Of a stretch of DNA of 64,000 nt, positions 25,639 through 34,121 are shown in pieces; within the stretch, counting starts at the first letter, position 1, and every line of letters starts with the position of its first letter. The position numbers were made by a program, and so were the translations under genes. The DNA is from an uncultured Acidimicrobiales bacterium (lineage in GTDB: Bacteria > Actinomycetota > Acidimicrobiia > Acidimicrobiales > SHLQ01), in assembly GCA_938023735.1 (NCBI GenBank), contig CALJDK010000068.1, forward strand, positions 1-64,000, read 5' to 3'. Under the pieces are notes generated by a model, which saw only the letters and a list, made by a program, of their open reading frames with translations, was not told the origin of the DNA and ran no database searches.

Positions 25639-27024
25639 ATGACCACTTTCCGACAGTTCATGTCGTCGTCATCGCTCAGCACCGTCAAAGACGCAGGCAC
25701 CAGCGCCATCGACTCCTTGAAGAAGGCCAAGAGCGACCCCTCGAAACCCCCCCGCTATTCGGCCGCCGGCCTCCTGGTAAAGGGCGCAAAATCCGAGGAG
25801 TGGCCGCGCGTATGGCGCGAACACGACCTCAAGAAATCCTACGACGTCGTTATCATCGGCGGAGGAGTCCACGGGCTAGCCACCGCCTACTACCTCGCCA
25901 CCAACCACGGCATCACCAACGTGGCCGTGCTCGACAAGGCCTACCTGGGCAGCGGTGGCTCGGGCCGAAACACTGCCATCGTGCGCTCGAACTACCTCAC
26001 CCCCGAAGGTGTGGCGTTCTACGACCGATCCCTCTCGCTCTACAACACGATGTCGAGCGATCTCAACCTCAACGTGATGTTCAGCGAACGCGGCCACATG
26101 ACCCTGGCCCACACCGACAGCGCCCTGCGCACCATGCGATGGCGGGCCGAGGTCAACAAGCTGCAGAACATCAACAGCTCGGTCATCGACCCCCAGGAAG
26201 TAAAGAAGCTCGCCCCAAGCCTCGACGTTTCACCCAACACCCGCTACCCCATTCAAGGAGCGCTCTATCACCCGCCCGGCGGCACGATCCGTCACGACGC
26301 TGTGGTGTGGGGCTACGCCCGCGGCGCCGATCACCGTGGCGTCGAGATGCACCAGCAGACCGAGGTACTCGACATCATGGTCGAGGGCGGCGAAGGCCCC
26401 GACGGCAAGGGTCGGGGCGGCAAAGTCACCGGCGTCAAGACCAACCGGGGCGATATCTCAGCACCCATCGTCGTCAACTGCACCGCCGGCTGGGCCACTC
26501 TTATCTCCGACATGGCCGGCGTGAAGTTGCCCATCAACACCCACCCTCTGCAGGCTGCGGTAACCGAACCGGTCAAGGTCTTCCTGCCCACCGTTGTGGT
26601 GTCGGGCTCGCTGCACGTGTACGTCAGCCAAACCGATCGTGGCGAACTCGTCTTCGGCGCATCGGTCGATCCGTTCGCCACCTACTCGATGAAGGGCTCG
26701 CTCGAGTTCACCGAAGAACTCGCCGGACACGTGCTCGAACTCATGCCCAACATCGGCCGCATGCGCCTGCTGCGTCAATGGGCCGGGCTTTGCGACATGA
26801 CCCCCGACTACTCCCCCGTCATGGGCTTCACCCCGGTCGAAGGCTTCCTCTGCGACGTCGGCTGGGGAACCTACGGGTTCAAGGCCGGCCCGGTCTCAGG
26901 CGAACAAATGGCCGAGTGCATCGCCACCCAAGCCGTACCCAAACTCATCGCCCCTTTCGAACTTGCCCGCTTCGAGCGCGGCGACCTGGTTGGCGAAAAA
27001 GGCGCCGCGGCCGTCGGTCACTAG
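25639..27024 (+). CDS. soxB: Sarcosine oxidase, beta subunit
   Basis: 461 residues, about 55 longer at the N-terminus than usual (Lys/Ser-rich stretch before the fold). YDVVIIGGGVHGLATAYYLA (about 68-87) binds FAD. GSGGSGRNTAIVRSNYLTPEG is the second flavin loop and contains the region of the covalent-FMN site in heterotetrameric enzymes. The end, LCDVGWGTYGFKAGPVSGEQMAE, is the closing flavin contact. With the alpha, delta and gamma subunits it oxidises sarcosine to glycine, passing the methyl group to tetrahydrofolate. It is the first gene of soxBDAG, divergent from a LysR regulator. Confidence 0.93.
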   Translation: MTTFRQFMSSSSLSTVKDAGTSAIDSLKKAKSDPSKPPRYSAAGLLVKGAKSEEWPRVWREHDLKKSYDVVIIGGGVHGLATAYYLATNHGITNVAVLDKAYLGSGGSGRNTAIVRSNYLTPEGVAFYDRSLSLYNTMSSDLNLNVMFSERGHMTLAHTDSALRTMRWRAEVNKLQNINSSVIDPQEVKKLAPSLDVSPNTRYPIQGALYHPPGGTIRHDAVVWGYARGADHRGVEMHQQTEVLDIMVEGGEGPDGKGRGGKVTGVKTNRGDISAPIVVNCTAGWATLISDMAGVKLPINTHPLQAAVTEPVKVFLPTVVVSGSLHVYVSQTDRGELVFGASVDPFATYSMKGSLEFTEELAGHVLELMPNIGRMRLLRQWAGLCDMTPDYSPVMGFTPVEGFLCDVGWGTYGFKAGPVSGEQMAECIATQAVPKLIAPFELARFERGDLVGEKGAAAVGH

Positions 27025-27344
27025 ATGTCCTTCTCATTGTCTCAGCCTGTACCTGGCGGCGCTTCGCCCGTGTCTTCTGTGGCTTGGCCTGTACCTGCCG
27101 GCGCTTTGTCGGTACTTCGGGCTTGGCGCCGTGGTGACCGCTTGTGCTTGGACTCGTCGCTCGCACCTGGCGGCGACGCTTCGTTTCTAGCCTGCTCTGA
27201 TCTGAGCTTCGGGGCCCGGATTACTGCACTCCGTGCAGGCCGTTCCAGCGCCACGGAGGCGCTTTTGTCGGCGGCCACTTCGTCTTCTGGCCTCTTATGT
27301 TCGGCACCCGTTCGTTCTCGTTCTCTTTCGAAAGATCCGCTCTC
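27025..27344. other. 320-bp non-coding spacer inside the sox cluster
   Basis: No convincing gene. Three degenerate copies of TACCTGSCGGCG occur near 27049, 27085 and 27164. Two small hairpins follow: TGCAC/GTGCA at 27225-27237 and AGCGCC/GGCGCT at 27248-27264, the latter running into TTTT, so it could act as a weak intercistronic terminator or processing site. The ATG directly after the soxB stop opens a 107-codon frame that runs into soxD, but its Ser/Ala-rich product has no family features. Just before soxD is TCGAAAGATCC, also found before the surface-protein gene. Confidence 0.5.
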
Positions 27345-27701
27345 ATGATGCTTGTTCCTTGTCCGCATTGCGGGCCTCGTAATAACTCTGACCTTCGCTA
27401 TGTTGGCGAATCGCACGCTCGGCCTGACCCGAATGCGGTCACGCCCGAAGAGTGGCGTGCCTACCTCTACTGGGAAGACAACCCAGCCGGGTCGCTGCGC
27501 GAAACCTGGTACTGCCGTGCCGGCTGCCGCCAGTACTTCACGGTTACCCGCAATACCGCCACCAACGAGTTTGAGAATCACCCACTGCCGGGCAACAAGA
27601 CCGGCGCCGTCGACCCGAGTTTCCACTACGTCAGCAGCTCGGTCAGTCCGTCGGTACCAACTACCAGCAACGCTGCCCAAGAAACCGAGACCAACTCATG
27701 A
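27345..27701 (+). CDS. soxD: Sarcosine oxidase, delta subunit
   Basis: 118 residues from the first of two adjacent ATG codons. LVPCPHCGPRN at the N-terminus and WYCRAGCRQYF in the centre provide the zinc-binding cysteines of SoxD. EWRAYLYWEDNPAG and FTVTRNTATNEF are standard blocks. The C-terminal 25 residues are a Ser/Thr tail. SoxD is a small structural subunit of the heterotetramer. It overlaps soxA by 4 nt (ATGA), so it is translationally coupled to it. Confidence 0.93.
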   Translation: MMLVPCPHCGPRNNSDLRYVGESHARPDPNAVTPEEWRAYLYWEDNPAGSLRETWYCRAGCRQYFTVTRNTATNEFENHPLPGNKTGAVDPSFHYVSSSVSPSVPTTSNAAQETETNS

Positions 27702-30544
27702 CGCGTCTTCCTGTACAACCCGGCGAGGTCCTCGATCGCACCAAGTCGCTGAGCTTCGAGTGGAACGGCGAACGTCTCACCGCTTTCGAAGGCGACACCA
27801 TTGCGTCAGCGATCCTGGCCAACGGCAACCGCATCCTTGCTCGAAGCATGAAGTATCACCGGCCGCGAGGACTACTCACGGCTGACTTCTGGGACCCCAA
27901 CGCGTTTGTGCAGGTCGGCGACGACCCCAACGTTCGTTCGGCGCATCGCCTGGTCGAGAACGGCATGGACGTCTCCGCCCAGAACGTGTGGCCGTCGCTC
28001 GACTACGACATCAAGGCCGCCAACGGTGTGGTCGGACGGTTCCTTACCGCCGGCTTCTACTACAAGACCTTCATGAAGCCCGCGAAGCTCTGGCCCGCCT
28101 ACGAAAAGGTGCTGGCCCAGTTCGCGCCCGGCGGCAAGGTCGACCTCACTACGCCGCATATGTACCACGACAAGCGGTACGCCCACCCCGACGTCCTCGT
28201 CGCCGGAGGCGGCCCCGCCGGCATGGCAGCTGCGCTCGGCGCCGCCGAATCGGGCGCCCAGGTCATGCTGGTCGAACACAATCACCACCTCGGCGGATCG
28301 CTCCTCTGGGGATCCGACGCCGACCGCGCCGCCGCAGCCGAACTGGCAGCCGCCGTTACCGCTCACGACAACATCGAAGTACTCATCAACTCCACCGTCA
28401 CCGGACGCTACGAAGACAACTGGTGCTCCATCGCCCAGCGCAGTCACCACATTGCGGTCGAACGCCTCATCAAGGCCCGCGCCAAAATGCTTGTCGTAGC
28501 GCCAGGACTTATCGAACGGCCCTACGTGTTCGCCGGCAACGACAAGCCTGGTGTCATGCTCTCGGGAGCCGCGCAGCGCCTCATCAACATGTACGCCGTG
28601 AAGCCCGGCCAGAGGGCTGTGGTATTCACCGCCAACGCCCACGGCGATAGCACCGTTGCCGACCTTGAACGCGCTGGCATCGACGTTGCCCGAGTGGTCG
28701 ACGCTCGCACCGGCGGCAACGTTGTCGCCGCCAAGGGTGGCTCAAAGTCGGTAGAAGAAGTTGAGCTTGGCGACGGCACCACCGTCGAAGCCGACCTGCT
28801 CATCACCGCCATCGGGTGGACGGCACCGACGTCGTTGCTCAACCTTGCTGGCGATCGTCCGCAGTACGACCCGGCGGCGGCCCGGTTCTTCTCGAGCCAG
28901 CTTCCCGACAACATTCTGGTAACCGGCGGCATCGCCGGCGATGGCACCACCGACCAACTCGTGGCCCACGGCCGAAGCACCGGCCAACACGCGGCCGCAC
29001 GAGCAGAGGTAGTTGCCGCAACCCTTCAAAAGCTCACCACCCGAGCCGCCGACTATGACGGCGACGTGCCCAGCTTCCCCGCCGACAATCGGCAACCTTT
29101 GGGCCGCGACCCGCACCCCGAGCTCTTCCGATCGACCACTCATGGTTTGGTCGACTACAGCGAAGATGTTGGCTCAAAGGACCTGTTCGCAGCAGCCAAG
29201 GAAGGCTACGACTCGGTCGAACTCATCAAACGATTCACCACCGCAACGATGGGTCCCGCACAGGGCAAGCTGGAAACGGTCAACACCGTTGCCGTACTCG
29301 CCGAAGCCCGAGGCGAAACCATCGCCGAGGTCGGCACCACCGTTTGGCGTCCGCCCTACGCCCCGATCACCCTCGGTGCCTTGGGTGGACGAATCTTCGA
29401 ACCAGTTCGCGTTTCGTCAATCCAGCCATGGCACGAAGCCAACCGGGCAACACCGATTCTTGCTGGTCAATGGGTTCGGCCCGAGCACTACGGAAACCCC
29501 GATGCTGAGGTTCGCAATACCCGCGAGAACGTCGGCATCATCGACGTGACCCCTCTCGGCAAGCTCGACCTGCGGGGCGCCGACGTCCCGAAGCTGCTCA
29601 GCATGCTCTACACCAACAAGTGGATGCAGCTGCCCGTTGGCGGCGTTCGCTATGGCGTCATGTGTGCCGAAGACGGCGTGGTCATGGACGATGGCGTCAC
29701 CGGCCACATCGCCGACGATCACTACATCATGACCACCACCAGCTCGGGGGCCGGTGGCGTTTGGGAATGGGCCGAGAACTGGCTGCAGACCGAACACCCC
29801 GACTGGGACGTTCACATCACACCGGTCACCACCGCGTTCACCAGCATCAACGTGGCCGGACCAAAATCACGTGAACTTGTCGCCAAGCTCACCGATGTCG
29901 ATCTCGACCCCGAAGCATTCAAGTACATGCAGGTTCGCACCGGCACCATCGCTGGCGTCGAGAACTGCTTTATGTGGCGCATCGGCTTTACCGGCGAGCT
30001 GTCCTACGAATTGCACGTTCCATCGGGATACGGCCTGCACGTATGGGAGACCCTGCTCGCCGAAGGCGCCGACCTCGGCATCAAGGCGTTCGGGCTCGAA
30101 GCGCAGCGAATCATGCGGCTCGAAAAAGGACACTTCATCGTGGGGCAGGACACCGACGGTCTCACCAAAATGCCCAGCGTTGGCATGAACGGACTCATCA
30201 AGCTCGATAAGGACGACTTTGCCGGCAAGGCCGAACTGGCCGACTCGATCAACCGCACCGACCTCCCGAAGGTAGTGGCCATTCAGACCACCGACCCCAC
30301 GATCGTGCCGTTCGAAGCCAGCCAAATCGTTCGAGCTGGCACCAACGAAATCATCGGCCGCATCACCTCATCGAGAATGTCGCCAACGCTCAACCGCTCG
30401 ATCTGTCTCGGCCAGGTACTGCCCGAGGCTGCCGAGCCAGGAAGCACTCTCACCGTGGTCATGACCTCCGGCGAACGAGTTACCGCCAAAGTCATGGAAC
30501 ACCATGCCCACTACGACCCCGAAGGATCTCGCCTCCGTATCTAA
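27698..30544 (+). CDS. soxA: Sarcosine oxidase, alpha subunit
   Basis: 948 residues, normal length. The N-terminal domain (FEWNGERLTAFEGDTIASAI ... MKYHRPRGLL) is the ferredoxin-like fold lacking the cluster cysteines. DVLVAGGGPAGMAAALGAA (about 166-184) binds NAD, and VTGGIAGDGTTDQLVAHGRS closes the Rossmann part. From about residue 540 (VWRPPYAPITLGAL) the C-terminal half is a GcvT-like folate domain, with IGFTGELSYELHVP and ALGLEAQRIMRLEKGH-like blocks, which binds tetrahydrofolate and captures the methyl group. Together with soxB it yields glycine, H2O2 and 5,10-methylene-THF. Confidence 0.95.
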   Translation: MTRLPVQPGEVLDRTKSLSFEWNGERLTAFEGDTIASAILANGNRILARSMKYHRPRGLLTADFWDPNAFVQVGDDPNVRSAHRLVENGMDVSAQNVWPSLDYDIKAANGVVGRFLTAGFYYKTFMKPAKLWPAYEKVLAQFAPGGKVDLTTPHMYHDKRYAHPDVLVAGGGPAGMAAALGAAESGAQVMLVEHNHHLGGSLLWGSDADRAAAAELAAAVTAHDNIEVLINSTVTGRYEDNWCSIAQRSHHIAVERLIKARAKMLVVAPGLIERPYVFAGNDKPGVMLSGAAQRLINMYAVKPGQRAVVFTANAHGDSTVADLERAGIDVARVVDARTGGNVVAAKGGSKSVEEVELGDGTTVEADLLITAIGWTAPTSLLNLAGDRPQYDPAAARFFSSQLPDNILVTGGIAGDGTTDQLVAHGRSTGQHAAARAEVVAATLQKLTTRAADYDGDVPSFPADNRQPLGRDPHPELFRSTTHGLVDYSEDVGSKDLFAAAKEGYDSVELIKRFTTATMGPAQGKLETVNTVAVLAEARGETIAEVGTTVWRPPYAPITLGALGGRIFEPVRVSSIQPWHEANRATPILAGQWVRPEHYGNPDAEVRNTRENVGIIDVTPLGKLDLRGADVPKLLSMLYTNKWMQLPVGGVRYGVMCAEDGVVMDDGVTGHIADDHYIMTTTSSGAGGVWEWAENWLQTEHPDWDVHITPVTTAFTSINVAGPKSRELVAKLTDVDLDPEAFKYMQVRTGTIAGVENCFMWRIGFTGELSYELHVPSGYGLHVWETLLAEGADLGIKAFGLEAQRIMRLEKGHFIVGQDTDGLTKMPSVGMNGLIKLDKDDFAGKAELADSINRTDLPKVVAIQTTDPTIVPFEASQIVRAGTNEIIGRITSSRMSPTLNRSICLGQVLPEAAEPGSTLTVVMTSGERVTAKVMEHHAHYDPEGSRLRI

Positions 30545-30659
30545 ATGCTCCGCCTCCGGCTCGCACGCTTCGCTATGTCACACCACCCACACCTCGGCCT
30601 CCGCTAGCGCTACGGCACGACTCCAATCATTCATCTTTCTGAATTTCTAGGAATCTCTT

Positions 30660-31211
30660 ATGCCAGACTTCGCGTCTCCTGTTTTGAAGACTTACCCGAC
30701 CGCTATTGGCGAGCAGACGCTCACTGATGTTTCGGCCACCACAAAGGCGCTGGTTCGCGCTCCTCGCGGTAGCGATGCCGCTGCCGAGCTCGGTGTGAAC
30801 TTTGGGTCGAGTCGAGTTGCCGACGGCACCTTGGTTGTCGGCATTCGACCTACCGAATGGCTGGTACTTGGCCCGGCCGACGCCGTGTGGGCTTTCACCG
30901 ACGCCATCGACAGCACCGGTCATGTCAGCAAGGTCGATTTCACGCACGGGCGGGCGCTCTTTCGGATAACCGGAACGCAGAGCGCAAAGGTCCTCGAGAA
31001 GATCTGCAGCCTCGATTGGGCCGACAACATGATGCCCGACGGCGCTGCCACCTCGGCCTCAGTAGCCAAGGTCACCTGTGACATCGTGCGCAACGATGTC
31101 GACGGCGTCCGTTCCTACTTCCTCGCCAGCGATCGATCGTCCGGCCAATACCTCTTCGACGCAATCCTCGACGCCGGCACCGAGTTCGACCTGGGAGTAG
31201 TCCCCGGTTAA
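30660..31211 (+). CDS. soxG: Sarcosine oxidase, gamma subunit
   Basis: 183 residues. SoxG diverges strongly, but the blocks VGIRPTEWLVLGPADAVWAF, VDFTHGRALFRITG and LEKICSLDWADNMMPDGAA are characteristic, and the end (YFLASDRSSGQYLFDAILDAG) matches the family. It is the last gene of the soxBDAG set. A 115-bp spacer separates it from soxA, unlike the usual tight spacing; the spacer has a GC-rich stretch and then an AT-rich TCTTTCTGAATTTCTAGG before the ATG. Confidence 0.88.
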   Translation: MPDFASPVLKTYPTAIGEQTLTDVSATTKALVRAPRGSDAAAELGVNFGSSRVADGTLVVGIRPTEWLVLGPADAVWAFTDAIDSTGHVSKVDFTHGRALFRITGTQSAKVLEKICSLDWADNMMPDGAATSASVAKVTCDIVRNDVDGVRSYFLASDRSSGQYLFDAILDAGTEFDLGVVPG

Positions 31212-31247
31212 GCACACTCAGTGCCAACCCAACCACCCAAAGCGTCC

Positions 31248-31362
31248 GGTACCTGGCACCAAACCCCCCAAAAGGTGCCAGGTACCAAACCCCCGCTTCG
31301 GTGCCAGGAACCTTTTTGCCTCCAGGTGCCAGGAACCTTTTTGCCTGCAGGTTCCAGGCACC
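31248..31362. repeat. Cluster of five 13-bp palindromic repeats (GGTNCCWGGNACC)
   Basis: Copies are GGTACCTGGCACC (31248-31260), GGTGCCAGGTACC (31274-31286), GGTGCCAGGAACC (31300-31312 and 31325-31337) and GGTTCCAGGCACC (31350-31362). Adjacent copies can pair with one another. A direct repeat CCTGAGCGGTCC (31361-31372, 31374-31385) follows. The cluster fills most of the 307-bp gap between the convergent soxG and propeller genes. A second cluster of the same family is at 63378. Confidence 0.85.
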
Positions 31363-31409
31363 TGAGCGGTCCGCCTGAGCGGTCCCGGGCGGTCTGAGCG
31401 AGCAGATTG

Positions 31410-31435
31410 CCCAGGCAAGGTTTCCCTTACCTGGG
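31410..31435. terminator. Hairpin between convergent soxG and propeller gene
   Basis: CCCAGG-C-AAGG (31410-31420) pairs with CCTT-A-CCTGGG (31425-31435) over a TTTC loop with one mismatch, giving ten base pairs. TTCTCC follows on the plus strand. It probably ends the sox transcript. Confidence 0.5.
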
Positions 31436-31518
31436 CTTCTCCTGTCAGCTATGGCGGGAGATCTGCCCTACGTGATGGAACTACGTAGAGGCCAGTGCTC
31501 TGTTTCTTCTGGGCGGCT

Positions 31519-33480
31519 CTATTGGGCGGTTCCGAACCAAACCGGCTGCGGGGTGTCGCTGTTGGCGAGCGACGGATCGTTGGAGAAGACGATCACTCCG
31601 TTCGATCCGACCATCACGCTGTGAGCGCTCAATCCAGGTAGCGGCGTTGCACCGAAGCTCAAACCATCGGGACTGTAAAGCACGATCGAATCAACCGGGT
31701 TGGCTGTCTCGAACTCTTGCCACCTGGAGGCGGTGATGACCACGCCGTAGTCGCCCACATAGACCCGCTCGGCAAAGTAGCCGGCAGTGTCGATGTTGGG
31801 TGCAAGATCTTCCAGAGAAAGCCGCTCGGAGCCGTTCGGTCCACTTCGCACGATGCTCGACTGCTCTTCGGACCAGTCGATGGCGAAGGTCATACCGTTG
31901 ACTGGAATGCGTGGAATTCCGAATGGCCGGGTGGATGTGGTCCACGTAGCTCCGTCATTTGACGAGTACACGGTGGACTCGGGGAAGGCGCTTCCCGCCT
32001 CGTCCTCGGGACCCCACACGCCGTTGAACACGACCCTGAAGGTGCTGCCGTCGTACTCGACGGATTCGAGCCAGCCAGTTTCATCGGGGCCGACGGTCCC
32101 GAGTGCCCGGGATTGGCCATCCGCCACCAGGTAGCCGACCGTTGAGCCGTACCAGCTTGCGGGAACCTCGACACCAAGTTCGGCCCAGGTGGCCGTCTCG
32201 ATCTCGTCATCGCTGAATTCGTCGTCCTGGTAACCGAGAACCTCGCCGCAACCGGAGTTGTCGAGCCAATCCTGATACTCCTGCTCGATTGCTTCGTAGT
32301 CGACCCCGGCAGGGTCGCCCTCCTCGATGGTGGACCAGCGTTCGTTGAAGGTCCGCTCGCTGTCGAGACAGTCGGCATGGGCCTCGCAACCGGTTCCTGA
32401 TGTCCGCAGAGACGCAATCGCATCAGCCCAGTTTTGGTCGTAGATGTTTCTCAGCTGCTCGTTGATTGCTTCCAACCGTGCCATCTGTTCGTCGGAGAAT
32501 TCATCTTCGGATCCGACCGAGTTGTAGATCGCAGTCATCTCTTCCTCGAGGGCTTCAACCTCTGCCGGAAGGTTGGCTTCCAGGTAGCTGTCGATTTCTG
32601 CGGCACACGGCGAGAGTTCGAACTGTCCGGGCACCCATCTGATCCCCTCGATGGTGAGGTCGATGACTTCATCGGATTCGTCGATATCGAGACCCGCTGC
32701 CATCGCAAATTCGATGCCTTCAACCCAGTCGGGTCCGGGGCTGTCGTGGACAATAACGAAGGTTGAACCGTCGGCCGAGGACGACACGATGTTGACTCCG
32801 ACCCATGCAGCAGGATCGTCACCAAATTGTTCGGTGAGGTCGATCGGGGTCCATTGCCAGCTTTCGCCACCATCGGTGGATGAACCAACGGCTGGATTGT
32901 CAGACGTCTTCGTACCCGTGCTGACGGTGTACAGAACATCACCATCGGATGAAAGGCTCGTTATGAACCGGTCGTCAAAGGACGTGTTTGTCCAGGTCGT
33001 GCCATCGAATCGATACAGCGTGTTCGGACGGAACGCCTGGTAGTCGTCGTCGGCAGGCTTACCTGGCGCCGTCGACAACATGTAGTAAGCGTCGCTGGTG
33101 ACAACACCAGTACCGAAGACACCAAAGCCACCTGGGCTCGAGCCCGACGAAACGTCGACAAAGTCAAGCGGAGAACCGGCGAGCGGTTGACCGTCGATAA
33201 CCTCGGCGGGCTCTTCGACTGATTCGGGGAGCTCATCGGTCTGGTCTTCGTCTGCTTCGGTGTTGATGTCGGTCGCCACCGGCGTTCCACCGCGGTCGGA
33301 GTTGGCGATGAAACCTCCGATGCCGAGCAGGACAACCGCTACAACTGCGGTCATGCCAGCCATACGACGCTGGCGCCGCTTGGCAGATCGGTTGGAGATG
33401 TCGTCAACACCGGTCGGTTCGACGCTGATCTGGGCGCCTTGGTTCTGAAGCTCGTGCTTCAATCGGTCATCAAAGTTCAT
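31519..33480 (-). CDS. Membrane-anchored protein with extracytoplasmic propeller-like domain, paired with ECF sigma factor
   Basis: 653 residues. The N-terminal 40 residues (NFDDRLKHELQNQGAQI ... SNRSAKRRQRR) are a short cytoplasmic segment like those of anti-sigma proteins. One membrane helix follows (MTAVVAVVLLGIGGFIA, about 42-58), then an acidic linker and a large outer region with repeated STDGGESWQW-, SNDGATWTTS- and SPDGLSFGA-like blades, typical of sialidase/BNR-type propellers. A coiled, Glu-rich insertion lies at about 300-350. The ATG overlaps the sigma factor stop by 4 nt. I infer a sensor or anti-sigma partner of that sigma factor; no direct zinc anti-sigma motif is present. Confidence 0.75.
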   Translation of the reverse strand: MNFDDRLKHELQNQGAQISVEPTGVDDISNRSAKRRQRRMAGMTAVVAVVLLGIGGFIANSDRGGTPVATDINTEADEDQTDELPESVEEPAEVIDGQPLAGSPLDFVDVSSGSSPGGFGVFGTGVVTSDAYYMLSTAPGKPADDDYQAFRPNTLYRFDGTTWTNTSFDDRFITSLSSDGDVLYTVSTGTKTSDNPAVGSSTDGGESWQWTPIDLTEQFGDDPAAWVGVNIVSSSADGSTFVIVHDSPGPDWVEGIEFAMAAGLDIDESDEVIDLTIEGIRWVPGQFELSPCAAEIDSYLEANLPAEVEALEEEMTAIYNSVGSEDEFSDEQMARLEAINEQLRNIYDQNWADAIASLRTSGTGCEAHADCLDSERTFNERWSTIEEGDPAGVDYEAIEQEYQDWLDNSGCGEVLGYQDDEFSDDEIETATWAELGVEVPASWYGSTVGYLVADGQSRALGTVGPDETGWLESVEYDGSTFRVVFNGVWGPEDEAGSAFPESTVYSSNDGATWTTSTRPFGIPRIPVNGMTFAIDWSEEQSSIVRSGPNGSERLSLEDLAPNIDTAGYFAERVYVGDYGVVITASRWQEFETANPVDSIVLYSPDGLSFGATPLPGLSAHSVMVGSNGVIVFSNDPSLANSDTPQPVWFGTAQ

Positions 33481-34055
33481 GAGTTGTTGCTCTCTGCTTG
33501 TGCATTCTCAGCGCCGGTGTCGGTGCTGGATTGAGGTGCGGTGGGTTGCGTGTCGGGTTCGCCGAGCGTGCTTCGAAGCCGGGTAAGGCCCTCGGAAAGA
33601 CGACTCTTGACCGTGCCTTCGGCAAGGTCGAGTGCTTCGGCGGTTTGTGCGGTTGACCAGTCGAGGAGATAGCGACATACCACGACTGACCGATACTTGA
33701 TGTCGAGACCCTTGAGCGCAGCGTTCAATGCCACGTCGGTCGTTTCGGGGAGCACTGCCTCATCGGCAGACCAGGGCAGTCGCCGGTTTAGCCGGCGGTG
33801 CCAACTGCGACCCCAGTTGAGTCCAACGCGGTACACCCATCCCGATGGATTCGCATACGTCGACACCTGGTGCCAACGGTCGAATGCTCGGGTCATTGCC
33901 TCATCGGTCGCTTCCTGACCCCACCCTGGGTCGCCCAGGGTGATGCTGAGGGCTCGGACGATGGCGGAATAGCGGGCGTCATAGAACGAGGCGAAATCGC
34001 TCTCGCGCAGATCGACGCTCGTGGTGTCTGCACTCTCGGGTTCTGCCGTCGACAT
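33477..34055 (-). CDS. ECF-family RNA polymerase sigma factor
   Basis: 192 residues from ATG at 34055, which has GGAGG 9 nt upstream; two in-frame ATGs further upstream lack this. Region 2 is DFASFYDARYSAIVRALSIT ... DEAMTRAFDRWHQVSTYANP, and YRVGLNWGRSWHRRL closes it. Region 4 is LDIKYRSVVVCRYLLDWSTAQTAEALDLAEGTVKSRLSEGL, a clear helix-turn-helix. The C-terminal 30 residues are disordered. It resembles SigE-type actinobacterial ECFs. Coupled by ATGA to the membrane propeller protein, which probably regulates it. Confidence 0.9.
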   Translation of the reverse strand: MSTAEPESADTTSVDLRESDFASFYDARYSAIVRALSITLGDPGWGQEATDEAMTRAFDRWHQVSTYANPSGWVYRVGLNWGRSWHRRLNRRLPWSADEAVLPETTDVALNAALKGLDIKYRSVVVCRYLLDWSTAQTAEALDLAEGTVKSRLSEGLTRLRSTLGEPDTQPTAPQSSTDTGAENAQAESNNS

Positions 34056-34121
34056 CGACGGCACCTCCAGTAGTAGTTCCATGCCCAATAAAGCGTTGGG
34101 CAGCACATTCGGTTCGGTCGA

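Noticed and set aside
27025-27348. 107-codon ORF (ATG) directly after soxB
   Set aside because: Starts by chance at the base after the stop, has Ser/Ala/Arg-rich composition, no family features, and overlaps soxD's start; the DNA looks like degenerate repeats.
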